This document shows, piece by piece, positions 16,403-25,437 of a stretch of 64,000 nt of DNA (positions are counted from its first letter, which is position 1; every line of letters starts with the position of its first letter). This DNA comes from Pseudomonas saxonica (lineage in GTDB: Bacteria; Pseudomonadota; Gammaproteobacteria; Pseudomonadales; Pseudomonadaceae), in the NCBI RefSeq assembly GCF_007858365.1, contig NZ_VFIO01000006.1, forward strand, positions 124,001-188,000, written 5' to 3'. The notes beneath the pieces were generated by a model that made no database searches, had not been told where the DNA came from, and was given only the letters and a program-made list of their open reading frames with translations. A program made the position numbers and the translations under genes.

Positions 16403-17458
16403 ATGAAAAAAAAGCATCTGAAAGTTATGACGTTGGCTTTGGCAGGCCTACTGACTTCTGCACAGCTGGCACATGCCTGCACACGGTTGGTTTACCTGGG
16501 TGACAATCAGAATGTGATCACCGCCCGGTCCATGGACTGGAAATCTGATGTGGGGACCAACCTGTGGGTTTTCCCTCAGGGTATGCAACGCAATGGAGAA
16601 GTGGGCGCAAACTCCGTTAAATGGACGTCCAAATACGGCAGCGTCATTGCCACCGGTTACGATATCTCAACAACAGACGGCGTAAACGAAGCAGGGCTTT
16701 CTGCGAATTTACTGTGGCTCGTTGAGTCAGAATACCCACCCCTCACAAAGGGCAAGCCCGGCTTGAGTATTGCGGCGTGGGCTCAGTATGTACTTGATAA
16801 TTTCAGCACGGTGGCTGAAGCCGTAGAGGTTCTGAAAACTGAACCTTTTAATGTCGTGACTGCAGCGGTGCCGGGCGAGAGTCGTCTCGCCACACTGCAT
16901 CTATCAATGTCGGATGCCTCTGGCGATAGCGCTATCATTGAATACATTGATGGCAAGCAAGTCATTCACCACAACCGCACTTACCAAGTGATGACAAACT
17001 CCCCTGCTTTCGCGGACCAGCTGGCGATGAACGCCTACTGGCAATCCATTGGCGGAACAGTCATGTTGCCTGGCACCAATCGTTCGGCTGATCGATTCGC
17101 TCGTGCATCCTTCTACGTGAACGCTGTTCCTCAATCACAGGATCAACGCCTGTCATTAGCCAGTGTGTTCAGTGTTATTCGCAACGTGTCTGTACCCTAT
17201 GGCATCACAACACCAGGGGAGCCAAATATATCTTCAACGCGCTGGCGCTCGGTGATTGATCACAAGCAGGGTCTCTACTTTTTTGAATCGGCTATAACGC
17301 CCAACACTTTTTGGGTGGATCTCAAAAAACTGGATTTTTCAAAAACCACAGGAGTGGTCAAGAAGCTGGATCTAGGCCCCAATCAAAGCACGATTTATTC
17401 AGGGGAAGTATCGAGTCAATTCAAAACAGCACCCGCCTTCAAGTTCGAAGGTGCTTAG
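16403..17458 (+). CDS. Secreted Cys-Ntn hydrolase, choloylglycine hydrolase / penicillin V acylase family
   Basis: 351 aa. The signal peptide ends LAHA and Cys26 follows at once, so removal of the leader exposes the N-terminal nucleophile Cys (ACTRLVY). Other family residues are visible: ARSMDW (Arg and Asp), the Asn in GLSANLLWL, the Asn in MTNSPAF and the Arg in STRWRSV. Gram-negative members act on penicillin V or N-acyl-homoserine lactones and not on bile salts, so periplasmic quorum quenching is plausible but not shown. SD AAAGGAG lies at 16389-16395. Confidence 0.85.
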   Translation: MKKKHLKVMTLALAGLLTSAQLAHACTRLVYLGDNQNVITARSMDWKSDVGTNLWVFPQGMQRNGEVGANSVKWTSKYGSVIATGYDISTTDGVNEAGLSANLLWLVESEYPPLTKGKPGLSIAAWAQYVLDNFSTVAEAVEVLKTEPFNVVTAAVPGESRLATLHLSMSDASGDSAIIEYIDGKQVIHHNRTYQVMTNSPAFADQLAMNAYWQSIGGTVMLPGTNRSADRFARASFYVNAVPQSQDQRLSLASVFSVIRNVSVPYGITTPGEPNISSTRWRSVIDHKQGLYFFESAITPNTFWVDLKKLDFSKTTGVVKKLDLGPNQSTIYSGEVSSQFKTAPAFKFEGA

Positions 17459-17494
17459 ACCTAATAATTAAGCGCTTATTAATTATCGCCACCG

Positions 17495-17536
17495 CTTTGT
17501 AATGCTCACAGCTCGTTGAGCAAGCGCATTACAAAG
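17495..17536. repeat. Large perfect stem-loop
   Basis: CTTTGTAATGC (17495-17505) is the exact inverse of GCATTACAAAG (17526-17536). The 20-base loop holds a smaller hairpin GCTC-GTT-GAGC (17511-17521). It lies downstream of the acylase gene without a clear T-run. It could be a transcript-end structure or an insertion-element trace. Confidence 0.5.
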
Positions 17537-17765
17537 GGGTACGGATGATGGTGTATGACGGCTTCAGGCAAGCTTAGCGCTTAGGCCTGCGTAAGCGTCT
17601 GGCCAAGGCCCCTTGTCGTTGATGCAACCAGATCAACCAATCACATGAACAGGATCGCAGGCCCAGTCGGTTAACACGGTGTAAGTGACAGAATTAGGCC
17701 CTCTCAGGCGCCAGTGGGGACACTCATCCCTCCATCCTCCATGACGACGGCGCCTGCCTGTCTTG

Positions 17766-17905
17766 AAAGCGATGATTTCGCCGTTGTCGAGATCAAGTAT
17801 CGGTGAGAGGTAAAGCTTCTGCCCGCCGACCCGAAACTCCGTCACATCCGTAACCCATTACTGATGTGGTCGCTTGGCATTTAACTTCTGATAGGAATAG
17901 GCAAT
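17766..17905 (-). pseudogene. IS3-family transposase (OrfB) remnant
   Basis: Reading on the minus strand, the segment NAKRPHQ-stop-WVTDVTEF, followed by GGQKLYLSPILDLDNGEIIAFKT, matches the rve integrase core of IS3-group OrfB. An in-frame TAA replaces the Lys before WVTDVTEF. The similarity ends abruptly after FKTGRR near 17766. Only about 45 codons are left. It marks the left edge of the SDR/AraC gene pair. Confidence 0.7.
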
Positions 17906-17982
17906 GCTCTAAGACAAACCGGCATAGGTGACCGAGTTTTCGATAGATACCATGGCCTCGTCCCTACTTATTGGAAGTCGCC

Positions 17983-18816
17983 ATGAACAGCAGGAAAACT
18001 ATATTCATCACGGGGGTGAGCAGTGGCTTCGGCAACGCGCTGGCGCAAGAAGCTCTTGCAGCGGGCCACCGTGTCATAGGTACCGTGCGTAGTGAAGCCG
18101 CCTTGCGCGCCTTTCAGGCGCTCTCCGTGGATCATGCACATGGGGTGATTCTGGATATCACTGACTTCGCCCGGATCGACAGCGTAGTAGCTGCTATTGA
18201 AGCAACCCACGGCCCAGTCGACGTGTTGGTCAACAACGCCGGCTACGGTCATGAGGGTATCTTTGAAGAGTCGCCGCTGGAGGAAATGCGTCGCCAATTC
18301 GACGTCAACGTGTTCGGCGCGGTAGCGGTGACCAAGGCTTTCGTGCCTTACTTTCGCAAGCGTCGCACGGGTCATATTCTTAATATCACTTCTATGGGCG
18401 GCACCATCACGATGCCGGGCATCGCGTACTACTGCGGGAGCAAGTTTGCTCTCGAAGGTATCTCCGATACGCTGAGCAAAGAACTGCTACCTTTCAACAT
18501 CTTCGTGACCGCCGTGGCACCTGGCTCGTTTCGCACTGACTGGGCCGGTCGTTCGATGCAGCGCACCCCACGAAGCATTGCTGACTATGACGCCAGTTTC
18601 GACCCGGTACGTAAGGGCCGCGAAGAAAAGAGCGGCAAACAGCTTGGCGACCCGCGAAAAGCGGCGCAAGCGATGCTGCAGGTTATTGCCAGCCCGATAC
18701 CACCGGCACACTTATTATTGGGCAGTGACGCGCTGGGGCTGGTACGTGACAAGCTGAATCGCACGGCCAGGGAGATTGATCAATGGGAAGCGCTGACCCT
18801 TACCACCGACGGTTGA
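17983..18816 (+). CDS. Short-chain dehydrogenase/reductase
   Basis: 277 aa from ATG 17983. Classical SDR: the NAD(P)-binding motif reads TGVSSGFG (canonical TGxxxGxG), NNAGYG, Ser in NITSMGG, and the catalytic YYCGSK (Tyr-x3-Lys). The C-terminal region includes DPRKAAQAML, as in SDRs that act on aromatic or aliphatic ketones. An AraC regulator follows after 23 bp, suggesting a regulated pair. The two genes are bracketed by IS remnants, so they may have arrived together. Confidence 0.88.
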   Translation: MNSRKTIFITGVSSGFGNALAQEALAAGHRVIGTVRSEAALRAFQALSVDHAHGVILDITDFARIDSVVAAIEATHGPVDVLVNNAGYGHEGIFEESPLEEMRRQFDVNVFGAVAVTKAFVPYFRKRRTGHILNITSMGGTITMPGIAYYCGSKFALEGISDTLSKELLPFNIFVTAVAPGSFRTDWAGRSMQRTPRSIADYDASFDPVRKGREEKSGKQLGDPRKAAQAMLQVIASPIPPAHLLLGSDALGLVRDKLNRTAREIDQWEALTLTTDG

Positions 18817-18839
18817 GCGGCCAGCAGAGGGGGACATCA

Positions 18840-19778
18840 ATGAATCGGGCCGACTCACGCACCTCGCGCATGGTGCATTTGATGGAAACCCTCGCGCCGG
18901 TCGAGGGCTACAACCTCAGCGCGCTAGAGGATATCCGCTTTTTGCGTTCGAATCGGCCACTGACTCGCACTCCGGTACTGTATGACCCGGGTATCGTGAT
19001 CCTGTGCCAAGGGCGCAAACGTGGCTATCTGGGCGATGACGTATACGTTTATGACGCCCAGCACTATCTAGTGGTGTCCGTCCCAGTTCCTTTCACCATG
19101 GAGACCGATGCCAGCGAGGCGCAGCCAATGCTGGCGGTCTACATGCGCCTCGACTTACAAATGGCCAGCGATTTGATACTGCAAATGGATGAAGCTCTCG
19201 GGCCAAGTGATGCCCAGCCCAAGGGCATGTATGCCTCGCCAATGGACGATTTGCTGCGCGCCTCGACGCTACGCTTTCTTGAGGCGATGAGCAGTCCGGG
19301 CGAAGCGCAAATACTTGGGCCGTCGCTGGTGCGGGAGATCTACTACCGCATCCTAGCCGGCGAGCAAGGGGGCTCGATGCGCGCCGCGCTCAATCGCCAG
19401 GGTCACTTTGGTAAGGTCACTCGTGCGATCCGCAAGATCCATAGTTGCTACCAGGAGCGCCTGGATGTGGTGTCCCTTGCCAAAGAAGCGAGCATGAGCG
19501 TGCCCAATTTTCATCTGCACTTTCGCAGCGTGACGGACTCGTCGCCGATGCAATACCTGAAGTCGACGCGCTTGCACCAGGCGCGATTACTGATGCTACG
19601 CAACGCTATGACCGCATCGACGGCGGCGTTCAATGTAGGCTACGAAAGCGCCTCGCAATTCAGCCGCGAATTCAAACGTTTCTTTGGGCGCACGCCCCAG
19701 GCAGAGATCGAATGGATGAAGGCGACTTACGCACTGCCTGCGCCGTCCACACCATCTATGTACGTCTCGTCACATTAG
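18840..19778 (+). CDS. AraC-family regulator with AraC_N cupin domain
   Basis: 312 aa from ATG 18840, preceded by AGAGGGGG. The N-terminal AraC_N domain (about 20-190) includes YDPGIVILCQGRKRGYLGDDVYVYDAQHYLVVSVPVPF. The C-terminal double HTH (about 210-300) includes ERLDVVSLAKEASMSVPNFHLHFRSVTDSSPMQYLKSTRLHQARLLM and the second HTH NVGYESASQFSREFKRFFG. Likely regulates the SDR gene upstream, as in the YqhC/YqhD arrangement. Confidence 0.9.
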   Translation: MNRADSRTSRMVHLMETLAPVEGYNLSALEDIRFLRSNRPLTRTPVLYDPGIVILCQGRKRGYLGDDVYVYDAQHYLVVSVPVPFTMETDASEAQPMLAVYMRLDLQMASDLILQMDEALGPSDAQPKGMYASPMDDLLRASTLRFLEAMSSPGEAQILGPSLVREIYYRILAGEQGGSMRAALNRQGHFGKVTRAIRKIHSCYQERLDVVSLAKEASMSVPNFHLHFRSVTDSSPMQYLKSTRLHQARLLMLRNAMTASTAAFNVGYESASQFSREFKRFFGRTPQAEIEWMKATYALPAPSTPSMYVSSH

Positions 19779-19854
19779 CGATGAGCCGACCCGCTGCTCC
19801 GGCACCCCCGGTACCAGCGCTGTCCGCACCTGCCCAACATACTGTGGGCGGTTG

Positions 19855-20110
19855 AACGGGCGCCCATTTATGCGGCAGCAACTCGGTAATCTCACTTGCC
19901 CGCTGCATCGGCAGCCGCGTCAGCACATCTTTGAGATAAGCATACGGATCATGCCCGTTGAGCCGCGCCGACTGGATCAAGCTCATGATCGCCGCCGCCC
20001 GTTTGCCGCTGCGCAGGAACCGGTGCCTGGATCAGCGTTTAGCAGTCATCGCAGACCCATTTGCCACGCACATGCCGCTCAACCGTAAACACGCCGGGCG
20101 TGTAGTGCAG
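19855..20110 (-). pseudogene. IS66-family transposase (TnpC) remnant with internal deletion
   Basis: On the minus strand the 5' part reads YTPGVFTVERHVRGKWVCDDC-stop-TLIQAPVPAQ, the zinc-finger region of IS66 TnpC with a Glu codon changed to TAA. It runs directly, near 20010, into the C-terminal part FLRSGKRAAAIMSLIQSARLNGHDPYAYLKDVLTRLP and then AELLPHKWAP-like residues, in another frame. The whole catalytic middle is missing. Right border of the SDR/AraC pair. Confidence 0.75.
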
Positions 20111-20492
20111 CTATACAGCCTGGATGCCACAGTCCGTGCGGGAAAAGCACTCAGATACAGCATCATCCGTCCCTCGGATAGCACGACAGCTGTGCCCGTC
20201 ATCGGGGCTCTTGCAAAAGACGTTGGACGTAGCGGTGATATGATCGCCAGTTAACTTGCCCTGAGCAATTCACGATACTCTGCCAGAATCAGCACCGAAA
20301 GTACTTAGCCAGTACAACGTCATTTTTACTTATGAATCTCTCTTTGCCCGCCCCCAAGACAAGGCAGTCACAACGATTGATTCCAATTGAAAACAAGAAA
20401 GAAAAAAACACAACACACAACAAAACACACCGGTTTGAAATTATTTTTTTTAATGTTCTTGCTCACACATCCACCTTGCACCCACTAAAAAA

Positions 20493-20768
20493 TTAAACCA
20501 AAAAGAAAGCCACCTGGCGATACAGGGCAATGACACCCTCAAGATAATCAGCCGCTTCATTACCCTCAAGCAGTCCAGCATCATACAACGCCTCGATATA
20601 ACCTGACGCCCTACCATAAAGTTCATCGAGTTTAAGCCTGTCACTGGCAGCACTTATTTCAGCCTTCAACCCTTTTAGCATTTCAATCAGCGAAGACTCA
20701 ATTGATCCATCACACTCACACGTCCCATAAAGTTCACACTTTGACGCTCTAGCCTTACAGCAATGCAT
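20493..20768 (-). CDS. Small hypothetical protein
   Basis: 91 aa. The N-terminus is Cys-rich (MHCCKARASKCELYGTCECDG) and is followed by helices (LIEMLKGLKAEISAASDRLKLDELYGRASGYIEALYDAGLL). A strong AAGGAAGG Shine-Dalgarno precedes ATG 20768. The codon use is AT-richer than the neighbours. No family recognised. Confidence 0.55.
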   Translation of the reverse strand: MHCCKARASKCELYGTCECDGSIESSLIEMLKGLKAEISAASDRLKLDELYGRASGYIEALYDAGLLEGNEAADYLEGVIALYRQVAFFLV

Positions 20769-21641
20769 ACACCTTCCTTAATGAAACCAGTCACTTAAAG
20801 CACTGTATCTTTAACGCAAAAGCCGATCCAAAACCACGTTAGACATTAAAATCAGCAACGAAAAAAAACAGGTTCAACCCAGGCAAATGATAATCGCCAC
20901 CATTTCCAAGTATTTACCTAATATTTTTCAGACCTTCCACTTACTAACTATCTACCCACTTCAACCAGAAAAACCACTCATGCGACAGTCATCGCCAACC
21001 TGCCAGTACACTGCGTTCACAAACGCGTTCAGTTTTCCTTGCTTCTGCACACCCACACTTTATGACCTGAGCACATACCCAGGTGAACATGAATGTTTGA
21101 TAGGCACGTGATATACGGCTTAACGTTTGCAACGGCCTCCAAGTGTAAATGACTTTCATTTAGTGCGGTTATTATTGATTAAATTGACCTTAAATAAAAT
21201 GAGGGAGATCTGTCAAGACTATTGCGGCCCTGGATGTAGCTGAACACCCTTTGGAATGGCCTATGAACGAGCTCTCCAAAGGCGGCAGAATCATTGAACA
21301 ACAGGGGCGGGACGACATGATTGGCGCTCGCTGGAACAAGGATCAGAGCCTTGTGATGGCGATGATTGCTTGATTACCACAGCTGTCTCTGCCAACCCAT
21401 TTACGTCGTCATTGATGGGTCGAGTGATGGTTTCAAACTTGCCTTCACAAGCAAAATGGGCACAGTTTTTTTCAGACAAAAAACACCCAAACTCAGCTGA
21501 GCCCTGAGTTGAACGTAGAACCGCTCGCTGTTTGTATTTCCCGATCGACGGAACCTCAACCTGTCATTTCTCTCAGTTGTGATTCAGCTCAAGTCATCTC
21601 ACGATAAACACTCAGGCATAAGATAACTTGAGGTATAAAAA
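20769..21641. other. Gene-poor AT-rich stretch
   Basis: No convincing gene. It holds the perfect palindrome at 21146-21162. A short frame (about 21264-21374, MNELSKGG to a stop) has no Shine-Dalgarno and no known family. The base composition differs from the flanking operons, and the stretch adjoins the IS66 remnant. Confidence 0.5.
21146..21162. promoter_or_regulatory. Perfect 7-3-7 palindrome, Fur-box-like
   Basis: TAAATGA-CTT-TCATTTA is a 17-bp perfect inverted repeat with the AT-rich ATGA/TCAT core seen in Fur-type boxes. It only partly fits the Fur consensus, and no clear target gene starts next to it. Confidence 0.3.
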
Positions 21642-21839
21642 ATGCCCACAGGAACTGTAAAAGTTATTAAAAACGGCGTTTGCTTTATTTTACCCGACGA
21701 CAGCGACGGAACATTGATTGCTGGCCCGGTCGCTGATAACGCACTCTCCCCCGAACAGCGAGTTTCGTATACAGTCAGCCCAAACCCTAACAAGCTTATC
21801 GATCAACCTACTGCTACAAGTATCAAGTTAGTTCAGTGA
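21642..21839 (+). CDS. Small divergent cold-shock-domain-like protein
   Basis: 65 aa, MPTGTVKVIKNGVCFILPDDSDGTLIAGP. It has the size and strand pattern of CspA-type OB folds (TGTVKWFN start, then F.I...G). The RNP1 aromatic motif KGFGFI appears as KNGVCFI. The canonical Trp/Phe RNA-binding residues are largely absent. Start ATG at 21642 with TTGAGGT upstream. Confidence 0.5.
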   Translation: MPTGTVKVIKNGVCFILPDDSDGTLIAGPVADNALSPEQRVSYTVSPNPNKLIDQPTATSIKLVQ

Positions 21840-22198
21840 ACACGGCATGACAGACACTGAGCATAACTCACTGGGATGCCGCAATTAAACGATTGCGGCC
21901 TGCCCGCTCTTTTTGCAGCGTACGGATACCTTTCTGCGCCCTCAATGCCCGCTGAACCCAAGGTTGCGCCGATGCCGCAAGCCGCGACGAGCAATACAGA
22001 TTTACGCCCTAGGCAGCGTCCTGCAGACTGAAAATTCAAGCGCTTAACGCTATATTTTGATCTGTCAGGAGAGTCAACAGCTGACTACAAACCTTCAATC
22101 CCCGTCTGGTTTATTGTGCTTTAGTCATTTGCTGCTAACGTTCGTACATCCTTGGAGCTCTTTGCTCGAAAAGTAGTATCGGACGAGAATCCTTAAAT
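21840..22198. other. Intergenic stretch without a supported gene
   Basis: A minus-strand frame (21833-22039) with a hydrophobic start exists but lacks a ribosome-binding site and family signature. Nothing else is recognised before the outer-membrane gene at 22199. Confidence 0.4.
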
Positions 22199-22990
22199 AT
22201 GGAAATAATTTCTTTTCGTAATACTCTGACAGTGGCTCTGTCTCTTGCGTTTATGCAAACCAGCGTTGCAGACAATGCGGACACCGCCAATAAAAGTAAT
22301 AACCCCTTGAACCTAGCTCCCGGTCTTAATATCCAGGACTATTACACGCCCCAGCTATACGACACTAATATCCATACCAATGACACGTTACTGCGTGGGA
22401 CGTTGCCAGTTGCCCCGAACGATTTTATTGGAGTACCGCAACTACTGAGAGCCACGTTGCCTATCAGTACACGCCCGGATCCTCACGGCGGATACTCCAC
22501 TGGCATAGGCGACTTGAATCTGTTCGATATCTTCCTGTTGAAAACAGAGGGCGTGCAATTGGGTATCGGGCCACAAATTACAGCGCCCACAGCTGCTCAC
22601 GATGAATTGGGTACGGGCAAATGGCAGGCTGGCCTTGCAGCAGTTGCAATAGATTCATCACCCAGAGGTCTTCTGGGTGCCTTGGTTCAATATCAAAGCT
22701 CCTTTGCAGGTGACAGCGACCGTCAGCATGTGGAGAGCGCAACGTTCCAGCCCTTCATCATTCACAACCTTCCCAAAGGCTGGTACCTGCGCTCCACAGG
22801 CACCTGGACGTTCGATCTAAAAAACAACACCCATTACATTCCCATCGGATTCGGCGTTGGCAAGGCGTGGAAATCCGGGAGCAATATTCTTAACGCTTTT
22901 GTGGAGCCCCAATGGACCGTGGACCGAAAAGGTGAGGGCCTTGCGCAATTCACCCTCTTCGCCGGGATCAATGTCACCTTCGGTAAATAA
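22199..22990 (+). CDS. Outer-membrane channel-like protein (MetA/phenol-degradation transporter type)
   Basis: 263 aa with a signal peptide (cleavage near SVADNADT, residue about 25). A beta-barrel-like chain follows: GLNIQDYYTPQLYDTN, GGYSTGIGDLNLFDIFLLKTEGVQLGIGPQITAPTA and a C-terminal WTVDRKGEGLAQFTLFAGINVTFGK. The GIGD/GIGPQ pattern resembles the Phenol_MetA_deg family of outer-membrane porins. It is transcribed toward the IclR-amidase operon and could supply its substrate, but this is only positional. Confidence 0.65.
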   Translation: MEIISFRNTLTVALSLAFMQTSVADNADTANKSNNPLNLAPGLNIQDYYTPQLYDTNIHTNDTLLRGTLPVAPNDFIGVPQLLRATLPISTRPDPHGGYSTGIGDLNLFDIFLLKTEGVQLGIGPQITAPTAAHDELGTGKWQAGLAAVAIDSSPRGLLGALVQYQSSFAGDSDRQHVESATFQPFIIHNLPKGWYLRSTGTWTFDLKNNTHYIPIGFGVGKAWKSGSNILNAFVEPQWTVDRKGEGLAQFTLFAGINVTFGK

Positions 22991-23134
22991 ATTCACCCTT
23001 ATCCCACGCGCGACCAAGCGAGCAAAACCAAACTGCTTTCTCCTGCTGGCAAGCCTTGGGAGCGCTGCATCAGATAATCCAGAAGGAACCCGTGAACGAA
23101 AGAGATCGCCTCTACAGGGTGTTCTGAACAGCTT

Positions 23135-23905
23135 TCAGGCCATCGCCTGCTGCACATCGCCAATAGTCGCGGCCAGGCTGTTGAAGTGCAGGCTCAGCAC
23201 CCGCTCTACCGGCGCCTCATCCATCGGCCATTGCAGTGCCATACTGCCGACCAGTCGGCCATCGGCATGGATCGGCAAAGCTACCGCGCGAATCAGGAAC
23301 GGCAGGCGCACCGGGTATTCCCAATAGCCTTCGGTACGCTGACCAAAGCCTTGGTGCAACACCTGCTCAGTGGCGTTGAAGAGTGTTTCGTCGGTCAGTT
23401 GTTCACGGCCAGCCAGGCGCTCCACTTCATGACTCTCCAGCTCGCCGAGGCAAGCCCGACCCATGGCCGAATGAAACAGGCTGGCGTGCTGGCCGACGAT
23501 CTGCCAGTTGTTCGGATAACGCTTGCGCAACACCGTGGGGATCGCGCTTTCCAGGACCTCCACTCGCTCGCCGTCAAAGCACGACAGGTCGGCCACCAGC
23601 CCGGTGCGCTCGCTCAACGCCTGCAGCAACGGCGCCGTATTTTCGACCAGACGCCGCTTGAAGCGTTGCTGACTGTCGCCAAACAGGCGCCTGGCGCACA
23701 AGCGGTAACGCCGGTCGCTCAAGCCGCGATAGATCCAACCCTGCTCCTGCAAGGTCAACAACATGCGCGACACCGTGGCCTTGGGCAGGCTCGTCAGGTA
23801 GTGCAACTCTTCCAGGCCCAGAGCCTGATGCTCACCCAGCAACTCGACGATCGCCAGGGCGCGCGCGACGGAACGTACGCTGCCGGTTTCTGTCTTGCTA
23901 TCCAT
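23135..23905 (-). CDS. IclR-family transcriptional regulator
   Basis: 256 aa from ATG 23905, preceded by GGGAGG. The N-terminal winged helix includes VARALAIVELLGEHQALGLEELHYLTSLPKATVSRMLLTLQEQGWIYR. The C-terminal effector domain (about 90-245) includes SCFDGERVEVLESAIPTV, HSAMGRACLGEL and AVALPIHADGRLVGSMALQW. Last gene of the M20-MFS-amidase unit, which it probably controls. Confidence 0.9.
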   Translation of the reverse strand: MDSKTETGSVRSVARALAIVELLGEHQALGLEELHYLTSLPKATVSRMLLTLQEQGWIYRGLSDRRYRLCARRLFGDSQQRFKRRLVENTAPLLQALSERTGLVADLSCFDGERVEVLESAIPTVLRKRYPNNWQIVGQHASLFHSAMGRACLGELESHEVERLAGREQLTDETLFNATEQVLHQGFGQRTEGYWEYPVRLPFLIRAVALPIHADGRLVGSMALQWPMDEAPVERVLSLHFNSLAATIGDVQQAMA

Positions 23906-23988
23906 GTGTACGACCTCCCTAAACCCGAATCGAATAACCCGGATGGATGATCGCTTTATGCAGCAAGATTCAGGCCTGTGCGCCGTGC

Positions 23989-25437
23989 TCACGCGTCTTG
24001 CAGACAACCCGGCGGCCGACGCTTGACCCATTGCGTCAGCTGTTCATGGGCATACGCCAGTTGCAGCACCGCGCGGTCGGCCTGGGCCGGGCCAATGATT
24101 TGCAGGCCCATCGGCAAACCGGCCGGGTTGAAGCCTACGGGTACGCTCATGCTCGGCAAACCGGCCAGGGTCGGCCCGATGACCACTTCCATCCAGCGGT
24201 GGTAGGTGTCCATGCCCTGCCCGCCAACGACGCGCGGCCAAGGGGTTTGTGCATCAAAAGGAAACACTTGGGCAGTGGGCAACAGCAGAAAATCGTAACG
24301 CTCGAACAATTCGTTCATGGCCCTATACCACTCGCTGCGGCTGACTGAAGCCTGATAAACATCCGCCGCCGTCAGGTGCAGCCCACCTTCGACTTCCCAT
24401 TGAGCTTCGGGTTTGAGCTGCTCGCGTTTCTGCGGATCGGCATACAGCCCACCCAGGCTGCCTTGCACCAACCAGTGGCGATGCACCAGCCAGGTCTGCC
24501 ACAGACGCTCCATGGAAAAATCCGGCTGGCAGGCTTCGACCTTGCAACCCAGTGTCGCAAAGTCCTGCAACGCCGATTCGCACAGGTTCATTACGCCTGG
24601 GTCCATCGGCAGGTAGCCGTTGTAGTCGCCCAGCCAGCCCAGACGGACATCGCTGAAATCCCGTTGCAGCGACTGGTGGAAAACCTCCGAATTTTGCGTC
24701 AGTGACAACGGCGCACGCGGGTCATAACCGGCCTGGGTTCCGAGCAAGCGGGCGACATCCGTGACGGTGCGGCCCATCGGCCCTTCGGTGGCCAGTTGCT
24801 GGACGAATACCTCCGGCCCCGGGCCAAACGGCACGCGGCCCCGGGACGGGCGAAACCCGAAGACGTTGTTGAAAGCCGCCGGGTTGCGCAGCGAACCCAT
24901 CATGTCGCTGCCATCAGCCACCGGCAACATGCGCAATGCCAGCGCCACCGCCGCCCCGCCGCTGCTGCCTCCAGCAATCAGCGACGGGTCGTAGGCGTTG
25001 GTAGTGGTGCCGAACACGCGGTTGTAGGTCTGGGAACCGAGGCCGAACTCCGGCACGTTGGTCTTGCCGATGATGATCGCCCCGCAGTCGCGAACCCGCG
25101 CCACGCTGAAAGCGTCGTGTTGCGGGACTTGCCCGGCGAACAGTGGCGACCCCATGGTGGTGGGCAAACCGGCGGTGGCCGCGAGGTCCTTGATCGCTTG
25201 CGGCATACCGTGCATCCAGCCACGGGACTGACCCTGGTGCAGTTGTCGGTCGCAGGTGTCGGCTTCAGCCAGCAGTTCCTCGGCCGGGCGCAGGGACACC
25301 AGCGCATTGACCTGAGGATTGAAGCGCTCGATCTGCGCCAGATAGACCTGCATCACTTCTCGGCACGACACCTGCCGCGCATGAATGGCACAAGACAACG
25401 CATTGGCATCCATTTCAACAATCGAATTGACACTCAA
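23989..25437 (-). CDS. Amidase, amidase-signature family
   Basis: 482 aa. The Ser-cisSer-Lys triad is visible: Lys83 in QAIKDLAAT, Ser158/159 in AGGSSGGAA, and the nucleophile Ser182 in MMGSLRNPA. The family's usual DIGGSIR motif reads DMMGSLR here. It hydrolyses a carboxamide to acid and ammonia; related enzymes include indole-acetamide hydrolases. Its start overlaps the end of the MFS gene by 4 bp. With the M20 peptidase upstream it fits uptake and stepwise hydrolysis of an amide or acyl-amino-acid compound. The exact substrate is unknown. Confidence 0.88.
   Translation of the reverse strand: MSVNSIVEMDANALSCAIHARQVSCREVMQVYLAQIERFNPQVNALVSLRPAEELLAEADTCDRQLHQGQSRGWMHGMPQAIKDLAATAGLPTTMGSPLFAGQVPQHDAFSVARVRDCGAIIIGKTNVPEFGLGSQTYNRVFGTTTNAYDPSLIAGGSSGGAAVALALRMLPVADGSDMMGSLRNPAAFNNVFGFRPSRGRVPFGPGPEVFVQQLATEGPMGRTVTDVARLLGTQAGYDPRAPLSLTQNSEVFHQSLQRDFSDVRLGWLGDYNGYLPMDPGVMNLCESALQDFATLGCKVEACQPDFSMERLWQTWLVHRHWLVQGSLGGLYADPQKREQLKPEAQWEVEGGLHLTAADVYQASVSRSEWYRAMNELFERYDFLLLPTAQVFPFDAQTPWPRVVGGQGMDTYHRWMEVVIGPTLAGLPSMSVPVGFNPAGLPMGLQIIGPAQADRAVLQLAYAHEQLTQWVKRRPPGCLQDA

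Noticed and set aside
21264..21374. Short plus frame starting MNELSKGG
   Set aside because: No Shine-Dalgarno and no known match; kept only as part of the gene-poor stretch.
21833..22039. Minus-strand 68-codon frame with a hydrophobic N-terminus
   Set aside because: No ribosome-binding site or family; could be chance.
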